Of a stretch of 64,000 nucleotides of DNA, positions 17,120 through 26,311 are shown in pieces (positions within the stretch are counted from its first letter, which is position 1; the number at the start of each line of letters is the position of its first letter). The stretch is from Pseudomonas sp. JUb42. Lineage in GTDB: Bacteria > Pseudomonadota > Gammaproteobacteria > Pseudomonadales > Pseudomonadaceae. The translations under genes and the position numbers were made by a program. The stretch spans positions 62,001 through 126,000 of the forward strand of contig NZ_JANUFD010000009.1 in assembly GCF_024807945.1 (NCBI RefSeq). Direction: 5' to 3'. A model generated the notes under the pieces. That model did not search any database. It saw only the letters and a list, made by a program, of their open reading frames with translations, and had not been told where the DNA came from.

Positions 17120-18025
17120 TCAATGTGTGGGCACAATCTCGCGCAATACCTCGATAAGCGCCTGTAACCCCGACGGCACATGACGGTGCCCAGGGTAATA
17201 CAGGAACAGCCCGGCAATCCGCGGGCACCAGTCCTCCAGCACCGTTACCAGCCGCTTGTCCGTCAGGGCCTGGGCCACCATATGTTCGGCAACGTAGGCG
17301 ATACCCAGCCCGGAAACAGCGGCGTCGACCATGATTTGCGGGTTATCCAGGGTCAGTTGCCCCTTGGGGTCGATGACCAGGGATTGCCCGTGTTTTTCAA
17401 ACTCCCAACGATAAGGCTTACCGCTGGGCATCCTGATGCAGATGCATTGGTGCCCGAACAGATCATCCGGCGTCCGCGGAGCCGAATGGCTGCTGCAGTA
17501 GCCGGGCGACGCGACGGTGACAAACCGGGTATCGGGACCTATGGGCACGGCGATCATGTCCTGGGGGATCGACTCACCCAGGCGAATACCCGCGTCGAAA
17601 CCCTCGGCGACGATATCCACCAGACGGCCCTCGGTGACCATATCAACAGACATCTGCGGATAAGCCGCGAGAAACCTCGGCAATGCGGCCTGCATCAGAA
17701 TCCGCGCCGCCTGCTCGCTGGCATTGATACGCAGGGTGCCACTGGGCAGATCGCGGAACTCATTGACCTCTTCCAACGCCAGTTCGACCTCGCGCAGCAC
17801 CGGTCCCAACCGCATCAGCAGACGCTCTCCGGCAGCCGTAGGCGAAACGCTGCGGGTGGTGCGATTGAGCAGGCGCACCCCAAGGCCGGCCTCAAGCGCC
17901 TTCATCATATGGCTGAGGGTCGAGGCTGACAGACCCAGCTCATCAGCTGCTTTACGAAAGCTGCGATGGGACACGATCAGGGTCAACGCACGCAGATCGG
18001 CCAGTGACAGCGGCAATTGATTCAT
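17120..18025 (-). CDS. LysR-family transcriptional regulator
   Basis: A 301-residue LysR regulator. The helix-turn-helix reads SFRKAADELGLSASTLSHMM, followed by LNRTTRSVSPTAAGERLL. The effector domain of the CrgA-like subgroup spans about residues 90-295. It is divergent from a short-chain dehydrogenase gene (gap 109 bp), which is the most likely target. I see no strong palindrome in the gap. Confidence 0.92.
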   Translation of the reverse strand: MNQLPLSLADLRALTLIVSHRSFRKAADELGLSASTLSHMMKALEAGLGVRLLNRTTRSVSPTAAGERLLMRLGPVLREVELALEEVNEFRDLPSGTLRINASEQAARILMQAALPRFLAAYPQMSVDMVTEGRLVDIVAEGFDAGIRLGESIPQDMIAVPIGPDTRFVTVASPGYCSSHSAPRTPDDLFGHQCICIRMPSGKPYRWEFEKHGQSLVIDPKGQLTLDNPQIMVDAAVSGLGIAYVAEHMVAQALTDKRLVTVLEDWCPRIAGLFLYYPGHRHVPSGLQALIEVLREIVPTH

Positions 18026-18134
18026 GGCTATTTTTCATCAACTCATGCGGAATCTGCCCGATAGTAGCAGCAGTCAAGGGTGCGTAGTGTCGGTCATCCA
18101 TAGCCAATCGGCTTGTCACCTGGAGGATTCACAC

Positions 18135-18962
18135 ATGAGCACAACCTGGCTGATCACTGGCAGCTCGTCCGGCATTGGCCTGGCGCTGGTCGAACATCTG
18201 TTGGAACGGGGCGACCGCGTGGCGGCGACCTTGCGCAAGCCCGAGGTATTGAAGGATTTGCAGGCCCGCTATGGCGAGCGCCTGTGGACAGCGGCACTGG
18301 ATGTCAACGACACAGCGGCCATTCGCCGGGTCATCGAGCGCGCGTTCAGCGAACTGGGCCGTATCGATGTAGTAGTCAGCAATGCCGGTTACGCCTTGTT
18401 TGGCGCCGCCGAGGAAGTCAGCGATGAACAGATCGAGCTGCAACTGCAAACCAATCTGTTGGGCTCGATCCAGGTGATCCGTGCCTGTCTGCCGCGTCTG
18501 CGCGCCCAGGGCGGCGGGCGGATTCTGCAGGTCTCCTCTGAAGGCGGGCAGCTCGCCTATCCCAACTTCAGCCTCTATCACACCAGCAAATGGGCCATTG
18601 AGGGCTTCGTTGAGTCGGTGGCCCTGGAAGTCGCACCGTTTGGTATCCAGATCACCCTGGTGGAACCGGGGCCGACCCGCACCAACTTCGGCGCGGCTTT
18701 GGTCAGCCCGCCGGTGATGCCCGAGTACGACAATACCCCGGCAGGTGATGTACGCCGGGCGATTGCCAGCGGTGCGTTTCCCCTGACCGGCGATCCACAG
18801 AAAATGGCCAGGGCCATGCTGGACATCGCCCAGGTGCAAGTCGCGCCGAGACGCCTGCTGTTGGGCCGTGGCGCCTATGAGCGGGTCCACGCAGCCCTCA
18901 GCCAGCGTCTGGCCGAGCTTGAGCACTACCGGGAGCAGGCGATGGGCACCGAGATTGATTGA
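18135..18962 (+). CDS. short-chain dehydrogenase/reductase
   Basis: A 275-residue classical SDR. The cofactor motif TGSSSGIGLALVEHL is at the N-terminus, NAGYALFGA marks the second motif, and the active-site tyrosine and lysine are in YHTSKWAIEG (about residue 155-160) after the catalytic serine of ILQVSSEGG. The start at 18135 has TGGAGG eight bases upstream; the frame extends further but without family similarity. It belongs to the group of SDR oxidoreductases of unknown substrate commonly induced by a divergent LysR. Confidence 0.92.
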   Translation: MSTTWLITGSSSGIGLALVEHLLERGDRVAATLRKPEVLKDLQARYGERLWTAALDVNDTAAIRRVIERAFSELGRIDVVVSNAGYALFGAAEEVSDEQIELQLQTNLLGSIQVIRACLPRLRAQGGGRILQVSSEGGQLAYPNFSLYHTSKWAIEGFVESVALEVAPFGIQITLVEPGPTRTNFGAALVSPPVMPEYDNTPAGDVRRAIASGAFPLTGDPQKMARAMLDIAQVQVAPRRLLLGRGAYERVHAALSQRLAELEHYREQAMGTEID

Positions 18963-19037
18963 GCCGCCTTAACGGCGCGGGTGAAATCCCTTAGTCTTGG
19001 CCGCTTGAATGGCTCGATCGGTCCGGCGACTCGCCCT

Positions 19038-19946
19038 ATGAATTCAATCGATAAACTCATCGCGCTGGCCAATGTGCGCGGCAGCCTGGATCTGCGTTGT
19101 CAGTTTCAGGGTGACTGGGCGCTGGAACATCAACAGGAAGCGCTGGGCATGGCGCCCTATCATGTGGTGCTGAGCGGGGAATGCCGGGTGGAACTGCCCA
19201 GCGGTCAACGCCTGTCCATGGGCGCTGGCGATATTCTGCTGTTGCCGGTCGGCAGCGCACACGTCATCCGCAGCCCGGGCAAGAGCGTCGCGTCGAGCGA
19301 ACCCCGAGTGATAAAAGGCAGCGGTTTGCCGGTACATCGCATTGGCTCGGCCAGTGCCGATCTGGACATGCTCTGCGGGCGCTTTCACTACAACCGCGCT
19401 TCGCTGCTGTTTGCGGCGTTGCCCGAGTATCTGCTGATTTCCAGGGAGACCCTGCCCGCCACTGGCTCGCTGTCAGCACTGGTCAACATTCTGCGCGACG
19501 ATGCGGACGGCGAACAGGCAGGCGCGCGGTTCCTGCTCGACGCACTGTCCCAGGCCCTGTTCACCCTGATCCTGCGTGCGTACCTGACGACAAACACCCA
19601 GGCCAGCGGCACCCTGGCATTGCTCACGGACAAACGCCTGAGCCAGGCCTGGCAGGCAATCCTCACCGACCCGGCCCATGACTGGACCATCGAAGCCCTG
19701 GCCGACACCGCGAGCATGTCCCGGGCCACCTTCATGCGCGCATTCACCAAGGTCGCCGGCGTTTCGCCCTGGGTGCTGCTGACCCGGATCCGCATGGAAC
19801 TGGCTTTCAGCCTGCTGACCCATTCGCATTTTGGCCTGAGCGATATCGCCTTGCAGGTCGGCTATCAATCCCAGGCGGCGTTCAGCAAGAAGTTCAAGGA
19901 AGTGTATGGCGAGTCGCCGGGGCGGGTGCGCAAGGGGTTGGCGTGA
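19038..19946 (+). CDS. AraC-family regulator with N-terminal cupin domain
   Basis: A 302-residue regulator. Residues about 20-175 form a cupin sensor (AraC-cupin type: YHVVLSGECRVELPSGQRL then GDILLLPVGSAHVI), and the C-terminal 100 residues carry the double helix-turn-helix (ALADTASMSRATFMRAFTKV and LSDIALQVGYQSQAAFSKKF). Such proteins often control the adjacent SDR gene. The start at 19038 follows domain boundaries; a GTG 57 bases upstream is possible. Confidence 0.9.
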   Translation: MNSIDKLIALANVRGSLDLRCQFQGDWALEHQQEALGMAPYHVVLSGECRVELPSGQRLSMGAGDILLLPVGSAHVIRSPGKSVASSEPRVIKGSGLPVHRIGSASADLDMLCGRFHYNRASLLFAALPEYLLISRETLPATGSLSALVNILRDDADGEQAGARFLLDALSQALFTLILRAYLTTNTQASGTLALLTDKRLSQAWQAILTDPAHDWTIEALADTASMSRATFMRAFTKVAGVSPWVLLTRIRMELAFSLLTHSHFGLSDIALQVGYQSQAAFSKKFKEVYGESPGRVRKGLA

Positions 19947-20136
19947 TCGCGGCGAGGACTGCATACCCCCCGGGGCGATGGGCGCAGGGAATTTGGGAAT
20001 TGTCTGACAGACGCCAGCTTGAAAACTGCCGAAAATCCCGTCTTGCTTGCTGTGCTGACAGCTTCCATCAAACCCGCTGGCATCTGTAAGCGTCCGTCCA
20101 CCAGCCAGTATCACCTCGCAAAAATTTGGAGATATC

Positions 20137-20403
20137 ATGAGGATATCAATTACGCTGTACGACGCACTGACAGCCATTAATGTGCCCAACGACAAGGCCA
20201 AAGCAGTAGTGGATGCCTGGTAGATCGATGTGGAAAAGCTCGCAACCAAGACGGACCTTCAACAAGTAGAGACCCGGCTCACAGCCTCGATCACTGAACT
20301 GCGTTCAGAAATGAAGGTGATGCGCTGGCAACTCGGCGCCATCTTTATCTGCGTGGTCGTACCTCTGGTAAAAATGGCCTTCGACCTGCTGCCTCGGCTC
20401 TGA
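20137..20403 (+). pseudogene. DUF1640-like coiled-coil/membrane protein, nonsense codon
   Basis: An 88-codon frame interrupted by a TAG at 20221-20223. The first part reads ISITLYDALTAINVPNDKAK and the second part has a short coiled coil (TKTDLQQVETRLTASITEL) followed by a membrane helix (LGAIFICVVVPLVKMAFDLL). This matches the layout of small DUF1640/CCDC90-like proteins of pseudomonads. A ribosome site (TTGGAGA) precedes the ATG. Either this is a recent pseudogene or two peptides are made. Confidence 0.65.
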
Positions 20404-20562
20404 CACCTCAGGACTCCCCCGAACCATTTCCCCTCGGATCTCGCTCCCATGACCGCCAGTGACGGCAAAGCCCTCCCCCCGAGCCCCGCCAACCATCACT
20501 ACACCTGCCGCGAACTATTGCAGACGGGCATGATCGGGATTGTCGGCGGCATGCGGTCACCC

Positions 20563-20749
20563 GCCAGGGCCAGGGCGCTTATCGATCTGGTCCTGTCACT
20601 CGGTGGCACTTACTACCTGCCCTATCATTTGCATGCGACCCGGTAACAGTTCGCCCAGGCCTATCCCCGAGCACAAGAGCTTCTTGCCCTCAAGTCCAGG
20701 GTCGACCCGGCAAGCGCTTTCGCAACAGGTTCTGGGATAAATATTTTAG
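20563..20749 (+). pseudogene. C-terminal remnant of an FAD-linked oxidase
   Basis: The frame reads ALIDLVLSLGGTYYLPYHLH, then hits TAA at 20644-20646 where relatives have Glu. It continues QFAQAYPRAQELLALKSRVD and needs one inserted G near 20710 to give GKRFRNRFWDKYF and a stop at 20747. The pattern GGTYYLPYHLHAT...QF..AYP..FFALK..DP is the C-terminus of VAO-type FAD oxidases. No upstream catalytic part is visible, so only a fragment survives. Confidence 0.6.
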
Positions 20750-21010
20750 TCTGTAGCCCCGCCAATTAGTCAATCTTTTAACGTGTAGCCCGCTCTCTCT
20801 CGACCGGTCGGGATTCGCTCAATGCCGCTAAAACCCCACCATAAACTGTGCAATAGCAAGAAAAAGCACCTAAAAGTCTGACGACTGACGTCACTCTAGC
20901 CTAGCTAACCCGTAAAATAGTATTACTATATGGCCAGCCTGATCTTTCGCCACGTACCCGCGTGCCGATGCGGGCTACCTGTCGGCACCAACAATAATAA
21001 GAGGTGTTCC

Positions 21011-22393
21011 ATGGCCATACCTGCTCCTGCGTCATCCGCAGCTGATGCGCAATCTCTTGAAGATGCGCTGTACCGCAAGGTCAACTGGCGGATCGTCCCG
21101 CTGTTTATCCTGTGCTTTCTCTTCGCCTATCTGGACCGGGTCAATATCAGCTTTGCCAAGCTGGAGATGCAGAACGACCTGGGCTTCAGCGATACCATCT
21201 ATGGTTTGGGCGCCAGCCTGTTCTTTGTCGGTTATTTCCTGTTTGAGGTGCCGAGCAACGTCCTGCTGCACAAGATCGGCGCGCGCTTGTGGATTGCCCG
21301 GATCATGGTTTCGTGGGGTATCACCTCGGCCTGCATGATGTTCGTGCAGAGTGAGTTTTGGTTCTACACCCTGCGTTTCCTGATCGGCGTGATGGAGGCC
21401 GGTTTTGTTCCCGGCGTTCTTTACTACTTCACCCAGTGGTATCCAAGTAACCGCCGGGCGCAGGTCAACAGTTACTTCAAAAGCTCCATCTGCCTGTGCG
21501 GCATCGTCGGCGGGCCACTGGCCGGGCTGATTCTTGGGCAGCTCGATGGCGCCCTGGGCATGGCCGGGTGGAAATGGCTGTTTCTGCTTGAGGCCATCCC
21601 CTCGATCATTCTTGGCGGCGTGGTGTTCTGGTTGGTGTCCGACCGCATCGAAGACACGCCCTGGCTCACCGCTGATGAAAAACGCTTGCTGACCCTGCGC
21701 ATGGCCCAGGACTACAAACCCAGCGGCAAGTCATCCCTGGCCGGCCTGTGGCGCCAGCCCACCACCTATGTGATGGCGGCGATTTACCTGTGCCTGGTCA
21801 TGGCCCTGACCGGTCTGCTGTTCTGGATGCCGCAACTGATCCGCAGCGCAGGCGTCAGCGATACCCTGCATATCGGCTGGCTGACCATGGTGCCTTACCT
21901 GGTCGCAGTGGTATTCAACCTGAGCGTCGGCTACAGCTCCGACCGCCGCGGTGAACGACGTTGGCATATGGCGGGTTGCGCGCTGTTGACGGCCGCCGGC
22001 TATCTGGTCTGCGCCATGACTGCGGGCCAGTTGTTGCCGTTGATGATCGGCATGAGCATGATCATGGCGGGGATCATCGCCTGGATGCCGATTTTCTGGA
22101 CCATACCGCCACGCTTCCTCAGTGGCGTCGCAGCAGCGGCAGGCATCGCTCTGATCAACTCCCTGGGTCAGCTCGGCGGCGTCATTGCGCCATTCATGAT
22201 CGGCCGTGTGCGCGACCTCACCGGCGCCACCACCTCGGCGCTTTATCTGCTGAGCATCGTCAGCCTGCTGGCCGTGGCGTTGATTCTCTGGGCAGTGCCC
22301 AAGGCCTATTACCGGACGCAGTCGGAGCCGGATGTGCAAACGGTCGATGACTCGACAATGCCGCAGGGCATGGTGGCAGAGTCGCGCCAGTAA
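21011..22393 (+). CDS. MFS transporter, anion:cation symporter family
   Basis: A 460-residue twelve-helix major facilitator. The first helix region LCFLFAYLDRVNISFAKLEM and SLFFVGYFLFEVPSNVLLHK are hallmarks of the anion:cation symporter branch, which imports organic acids such as tartrate, phthalate or hydroxyphenylacetates. The MFS motif between helices 2 and 3 is present as KIGARLWIARIM. The start at 21011 has AAGAGGTG nine bases ahead. No catabolic genes are adjacent, so the substrate is open. Confidence 0.92.
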   Translation: MAIPAPASSAADAQSLEDALYRKVNWRIVPLFILCFLFAYLDRVNISFAKLEMQNDLGFSDTIYGLGASLFFVGYFLFEVPSNVLLHKIGARLWIARIMVSWGITSACMMFVQSEFWFYTLRFLIGVMEAGFVPGVLYYFTQWYPSNRRAQVNSYFKSSICLCGIVGGPLAGLILGQLDGALGMAGWKWLFLLEAIPSIILGGVVFWLVSDRIEDTPWLTADEKRLLTLRMAQDYKPSGKSSLAGLWRQPTTYVMAAIYLCLVMALTGLLFWMPQLIRSAGVSDTLHIGWLTMVPYLVAVVFNLSVGYSSDRRGERRWHMAGCALLTAAGYLVCAMTAGQLLPLMIGMSMIMAGIIAWMPIFWTIPPRFLSGVAAAAGIALINSLGQLGGVIAPFMIGRVRDLTGATTSALYLLSIVSLLAVALILWAVPKAYYRTQSEPDVQTVDDSTMPQGMVAESRQ

Positions 22394-22410
22394 GCGTTGA
22401 CGCGGTTTTT

Positions 22411-22466
22411 CCGTAGGAACAGCTTTAGCTGCAAGGGCGCTCACCCGGCTAAAGCCGGTCCTACGG
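22411..22466. repeat. GTAGGA-class inverted repeat / possible terminator
   Basis: CCGTAGGAACAGCTTTAGCT (22411-22430) pairs with the inverted copy at 22447-22466, giving a hairpin with two mismatch bulges. It lies between two convergent genes (MFS and LysR) and could stop both. It is a second class of the REP-like repeats found in this window. Confidence 0.65.
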
Positions 22467-22490
22467 TATGTACTGGGATTTATTGGTGCC

Positions 22491-23372
22491 CTACCCGCGT
22501 ATCACCTCGACGAATTGCCTCACCATCTCCCCGGCATCACGCCGACACGCCAATGAGACCGTGCTGACACAGCCTGGCTCCGCCAACGGCACGAAGCGTA
22601 TCGATGGCGGGGCAATGGCGCGCATGCACTCGGGCAACAGCGCCACGCCGAAGTTGGCCTGGATCAACTGCAACTGAGTGGTCTTGCGCGACACCACCTG
22701 GGCGGCGCGAGGAAAGAAACCGGCCTCCATGCACAACGACGCACACAGATAACTCAGCCCGCCGCGCTGACGGTGAGGCACGGAGATAAAGTGCTCCTCG
22801 CGCAACTGCGCCAGCGTCACACGGGCTTCCTCAGCCAGCGGGTGTTGCGCAGCGACTGCCAACAACAGGGGTTCGCTGAACAGCGTGTGAATCTCCACAG
22901 CTTCGTGCTGGCGCAAGACGGGAAGGCGTAGCAGACCGATATCCAGATGCCCTTCAGCAATATCAGCCAACTGGGCCTCCGACGATTGTTGGGCGATCTC
23001 GATGGAGACCCCCGGATTGCCCTGCAAATAGACGCCAAGGCGCTCCAGTAAAAGCCCGCTCAAGGGCACGGTGCTTGAGTGATTCAATTGCAGGCTGCCG
23101 AGCAAGCCTTCGCCGACTTCCCGGGCCAGGCGTTCGGCCTTGTCCAGGTCGGCCAACAGTTGTCGCGCGCGCCCCAGGAAAACCCGCCCTGCGCCGGTCA
23201 GCCGCGGCTGGCGGGCGGTCCGCTCGAACAGCAGCGTACCCAATTGCTGCTCAAGCTCCTTGATTTGCCGACTGAGGGCCGATTGCGCAACGAACAGGCG
23301 CTCGGCGGCGCTGCTGAAACTGCCTTGCTCGGCGATTTCCACGAAATAACGCAGTTGGCGAATAGAGGTCAT
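22491..23372 (-). CDS. LysR-family transcriptional regulator
   Basis: A 293-residue LysR regulator with helix-turn-helix SFSSAAERLFVAQSALSRQIK and the linker LLFERTARQPRLTGAGR. The effector domain follows from about residue 90. It is divergent from a TauE/SafE-type exporter gene, whose regulation it most likely controls through the palindromic site in the gap. Confidence 0.92.
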   Translation of the reverse strand: MTSIRQLRYFVEIAEQGSFSSAAERLFVAQSALSRQIKELEQQLGTLLFERTARQPRLTGAGRVFLGRARQLLADLDKAERLAREVGEGLLGSLQLNHSSTVPLSGLLLERLGVYLQGNPGVSIEIAQQSSEAQLADIAEGHLDIGLLRLPVLRQHEAVEIHTLFSEPLLLAVAAQHPLAEEARVTLAQLREEHFISVPHRQRGGLSYLCASLCMEAGFFPRAAQVVSRKTTQLQLIQANFGVALLPECMRAIAPPSIRFVPLAEPGCVSTVSLACRRDAGEMVRQFVEVIRG

Positions 23373-23378
23373 GCTTGA

Positions 23379-23427
23379 TATGCCGTAATGAGATGGCTAA
23401 TGGCAAAATTACATATTAGTCGGCATA
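23379..23427. promoter_or_regulatory. divergent control region with two nested inverted repeats
   Basis: TATGCCG (23379-23385) pairs with CGGCATA (23421-23427), and inside it CTAAT (23397-23401) pairs with ATTAG (23415-23419). The region lies between the LysR start and the exporter gene and is a plausible LysR recognition and activation site pair. Confidence 0.6.
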
Positions 23428-23475
23428 GCTTGGTCGTGGCTAACTTCACCTTATCTCTCGCGGCAAGGACCCGTC

Positions 23476-24243
23476 ATGCTCAGTTCCCTCTTCGCACTTG
23501 TGCCGTTCACCTCATTGGATTGGTTGATCATATTGGCGAGTATCGGCGCGGCCTACATCGTGTTCGGCATCGCCGGTTTCGGTACAGCACTGGTGGCGGG
23601 CCCCATACTGATCCGTTTCATGCCCCTGTCGCAGATCATCCCGCTGCTGGTGCTGCTGGATTTTGTCGCTGCATTCGGCAACTGGCTGCCGACACGCAAG
23701 GCCGTAGTACGGGAGGAACTGCTGCGGCTGCTGCCGTGCATGGCCGTGGGTTGCAGCCTGGGAGTCTTGTTTCTCCTGCAGCTCAAGTCCGACTTGCTGA
23801 TGCTGCTGATGGGCCTGTTCATCAGCGCTTATGCGCTGTATAGCCTGGCGGTGAAGGTCCGGCCCGCGCGCCTGAACAAGCTATGGGCGTTGCCTGCCGG
23901 TATGGTCGGAGGCTTGTTTGGTGCGTTGTTCGGCAGCGGCGGTTTTCTCTACGCGCTCTACCTCAACGCCCGGCTGACCTCCAAGGAACAGGCCCGGGCC
24001 ACCCAGAGTGCGCTGATCAGTTGCAGCACGGTGGTTCGCCTCGGGTTGTTTCTGCTCGCAGGGGTTTATGCCGATACGTCCCTGCTGGTGCTTGCCGTGT
24101 GTCTGCTGCCCATGATGTTCGCCGGACTGTGGATCGGCCGAAGCCTGACCCTGAAGCTGTCTCGCGAAACCTTTGTGCGGCTGGTGACCTGGCTGGTACT
24201 GGCCAGCGGACTGGCGCTGCTTGCCCGCTATTTCAATGGTTGA
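23476..24243 (+). CDS. TSUP-family exporter (TauE/SafE)
   Basis: A 255-residue membrane protein with about eight helices in two related halves, as in the sulfite exporter TauE/SafE family. Typical glycine-rich helices are YIVFGIAGFGTALVAGPILI and GGLFGALFGSGGFLYALYL. Members move sulfite, sulfonates or organic anions. Divergent LysR control is likely. Substrate unknown. Confidence 0.9.
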   Translation: MLSSLFALVPFTSLDWLIILASIGAAYIVFGIAGFGTALVAGPILIRFMPLSQIIPLLVLLDFVAAFGNWLPTRKAVVREELLRLLPCMAVGCSLGVLFLLQLKSDLLMLLMGLFISAYALYSLAVKVRPARLNKLWALPAGMVGGLFGALFGSGGFLYALYLNARLTSKEQARATQSALISCSTVVRLGLFLLAGVYADTSLLVLAVCLLPMMFAGLWIGRSLTLKLSRETFVRLVTWLVLASGLALLARYFNG

Positions 24244-24325
24244 GAATTGCGTTGTCTGTTCCCCGAACGGCTCAATCTCCGTTCAGGGTATGGCGATAGG
24301 GAGCAGATGCGGGACCGTGTCCTTT

Positions 24326-25045
24326 TCAGCTCCACAGGGTTCGCCCGAAAAAGGTCAGGGCACGATCCCAGGCCAATTGCGCCCAGACCGGATCATATTG
24401 AGTACCGGGTATACGCCCGCTGCCGACCGCCGTTTCATTGGCGAACGCATGATGGGCCAGGTAGCGGTGAAACTCGAAATCAACGCCTGCGCTGGCGAGC
24501 TTTTCCTCCAGTTTGTCGACACCTTCTGCCGGAAAGAACTCGTCCTGTGTCGCCCAGTGTGCCTGTACGGGCACCTTGATGGCCCGCGGATCAAGATACT
24601 CCAGTGGCGGCATGCCATAGAACACCACGCCCGCCGCCAGCTCGGGAATGGCATTCAACGCCAACAGCGTCAGCGCCCCGCCCATGCAGAAACCGGTGAC
24701 GCCGACCTTTTGCGTGTGGCCCTTGAGGTATTGCACGGCACCGCGAATGTCCTGACCGGCCGCATCGGCAAAGTCGAGCTGTTCCATCAGGTGATGGGCT
24801 TCCTCTTCTTCTACGGTCATCGAGCCGCGATACAGGTCCGGAACCAGCACCACATAGCCCGAGGCAGCCAGGCGATCAGCAACGCCGCGAATCTGTTCGT
24901 TCAGCCCCCACCATTCCTGAATGACCACAATCCCCGGCGCGCCTTCGCGCTTGGCGGGCGTGGCCAGGTAACCACTGAGGTCCTTACCGTCCGGGCGTTT
25001 GAAGGTAACCATCTTTGCGGTCTGGTTCGTTACTGATTGAGTCAC
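24326..25045 (-). CDS. dienelactone hydrolase family protein
   Basis: A 239-residue alpha/beta hydrolase. The nucleophile elbow is GFCMGGALT (Cys, about residue 118), the acid is in WATQDEFFPAEG and the histidine in YLAHHAFAN, giving the Cys-Asp-His triad of dienelactone hydrolases. EWWGLN near the N-terminus is also typical. The start is taken as the GTG at 25045, with GAGGGAGA upstream; the frame continues further upstream but reads as non-coding. The nearby upstream gene is an MFS pump on the same strand, only 28 bp away. Confidence 0.88.
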   Translation of the reverse strand: MTQSVTNQTAKMVTFKRPDGKDLSGYLATPAKREGAPGIVVIQEWWGLNEQIRGVADRLAASGYVVLVPDLYRGSMTVEEEEAHHLMEQLDFADAAGQDIRGAVQYLKGHTQKVGVTGFCMGGALTLLALNAIPELAAGVVFYGMPPLEYLDPRAIKVPVQAHWATQDEFFPAEGVDKLEEKLASAGVDFEFHRYLAHHAFANETAVGSGRIPGTQYDPVWAQLAWDRALTFFGRTLWS

Positions 25046-25073
25046 GTCAGTCTCCCTCGTATCACAGAAATAT

Positions 25074-26294
25074 TCATGAACAAGCGCCCGGTACGGCCAG
25101 TTGGCGTTCACCCCAGGCCCGCCAATGCACCCAACTTGTGACCAGTGCCACCAACAATAGTGCACTGAGATAGACCCGGCTGGTGTCGAGCAGGCCGAAA
25201 TGCCCCACGGCAAAACCGGCCATGATCGGCGGCAGGCTCAACGACAGATAACAGGCAACGAATATGGCCGCAAACAGCTCGGCGCGCTCATGCTCGTCGG
25301 CCAGCGGCGCCAGGGTTTGCAGCACGGCAGAGAATCCGGCACCCGAACCGATACCGGCGATCAAAGTGCCGATAAAGAACAACACGACGCCTCCTGAACT
25401 CAGAGCGATCAGCAAGATAACCAGGCCTGCCGCAATGGCGACGCCTCCCAGCACCGCGCACGCTGGCGCTGAAAGTGCCCGGGCCATGAACGCTGCAGCA
25501 ATGGCTGCGGGACCGCAGAGCGCAGCGACCGTCAGGCCATTGAGCCCGGCGCTCTCGACTTTGAATACCGAGGTAAGAATGGACGGCGCCAGCGCCATGT
25601 ACAGCCCGCATAACGCCCATATCGCCAACAGCAACGGCACGGCGCGAAAGTAAGGGCTTCGGGCTTTCGCACTCACCGAAACTCGCGGTTTCAACGAACC
25701 CCAGGCACCCCGGCGCCGGGTGGCCGTTTCCGGTACGGCCACAACGCCCAGCGCTGCCAGGGGGAAGATAAAGGCCAGAATGGCGAACACCATCACCTCG
25801 GGCTGCGCAATCCAATACACCGAGAGCCCGGTGATCAACGAGCCGGTAGCCAGCCCGGACAACGGCGCAATGCTGCTGAACAAGGCCCCGGCCTTTTTAC
25901 GGGTGGCTGGCGCCGCCTCGACCACTGCCGCCGACAAGGCACCGCTGGCAATGCCGGTGGCCAGGCCTTGGAGACAGCGCGCCACAATCAATTGGTTGAT
26001 GTCTGCGGCCCAGGCAAACATCACCATCGCCAACGTCTGCAGGATCAAGGCGCCAATGATCACCGGGCGTCGACCTATGTGATCCGACAGCGCCCCCGCG
26101 CTGAGCAGCGCAACCAGCAGCATGATGGCGTAGGCCGAAAACGCGAGGGTCAGCATCCCGGAGGAAAACCCCCAATGCTGTTGAAACACCACGAACAGGG
26201 GTGAAGGGGTACTGGCCGCAAAGAAAAACGCGAACAGCACCACGGCCAAGAGCGGGAAAGCGAAACGGCCTGCTTTGCTGCTTGAGTCGGACAT
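25074..26294 (-). CDS. MFS transporter
   Basis: A 406-residue twelve-helix major facilitator of the drug/sugar efflux type. The conserved loop GALSDHIGRRPVIIGALILQ sits between helices 2 and 3, and RCLQGLATGIASGALSAAVV matches the helix 4-5 region. It lies in a minus-strand run with a secreted epoxide-hydrolase-like enzyme upstream (17 bp) and a dienelactone hydrolase downstream (28 bp), so the three probably form one operon handling a foreign or toxic compound. Confidence 0.9.
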   Translation of the reverse strand: MSDSSSKAGRFAFPLLAVVLFAFFFAASTPSPLFVVFQQHWGFSSGMLTLAFSAYAIMLLVALLSAGALSDHIGRRPVIIGALILQTLAMVMFAWAADINQLIVARCLQGLATGIASGALSAAVVEAAPATRKKAGALFSSIAPLSGLATGSLITGLSVYWIAQPEVMVFAILAFIFPLAALGVVAVPETATRRRGAWGSLKPRVSVSAKARSPYFRAVPLLLAIWALCGLYMALAPSILTSVFKVESAGLNGLTVAALCGPAAIAAAFMARALSAPACAVLGGVAIAAGLVILLIALSSGGVVLFFIGTLIAGIGSGAGFSAVLQTLAPLADEHERAELFAAIFVACYLSLSLPPIMAGFAVGHFGLLDTSRVYLSALLLVALVTSWVHWRAWGERQLAVPGACS

Positions 26295-26311
26295 ATCAAT
26301 CTCCTGATGCC

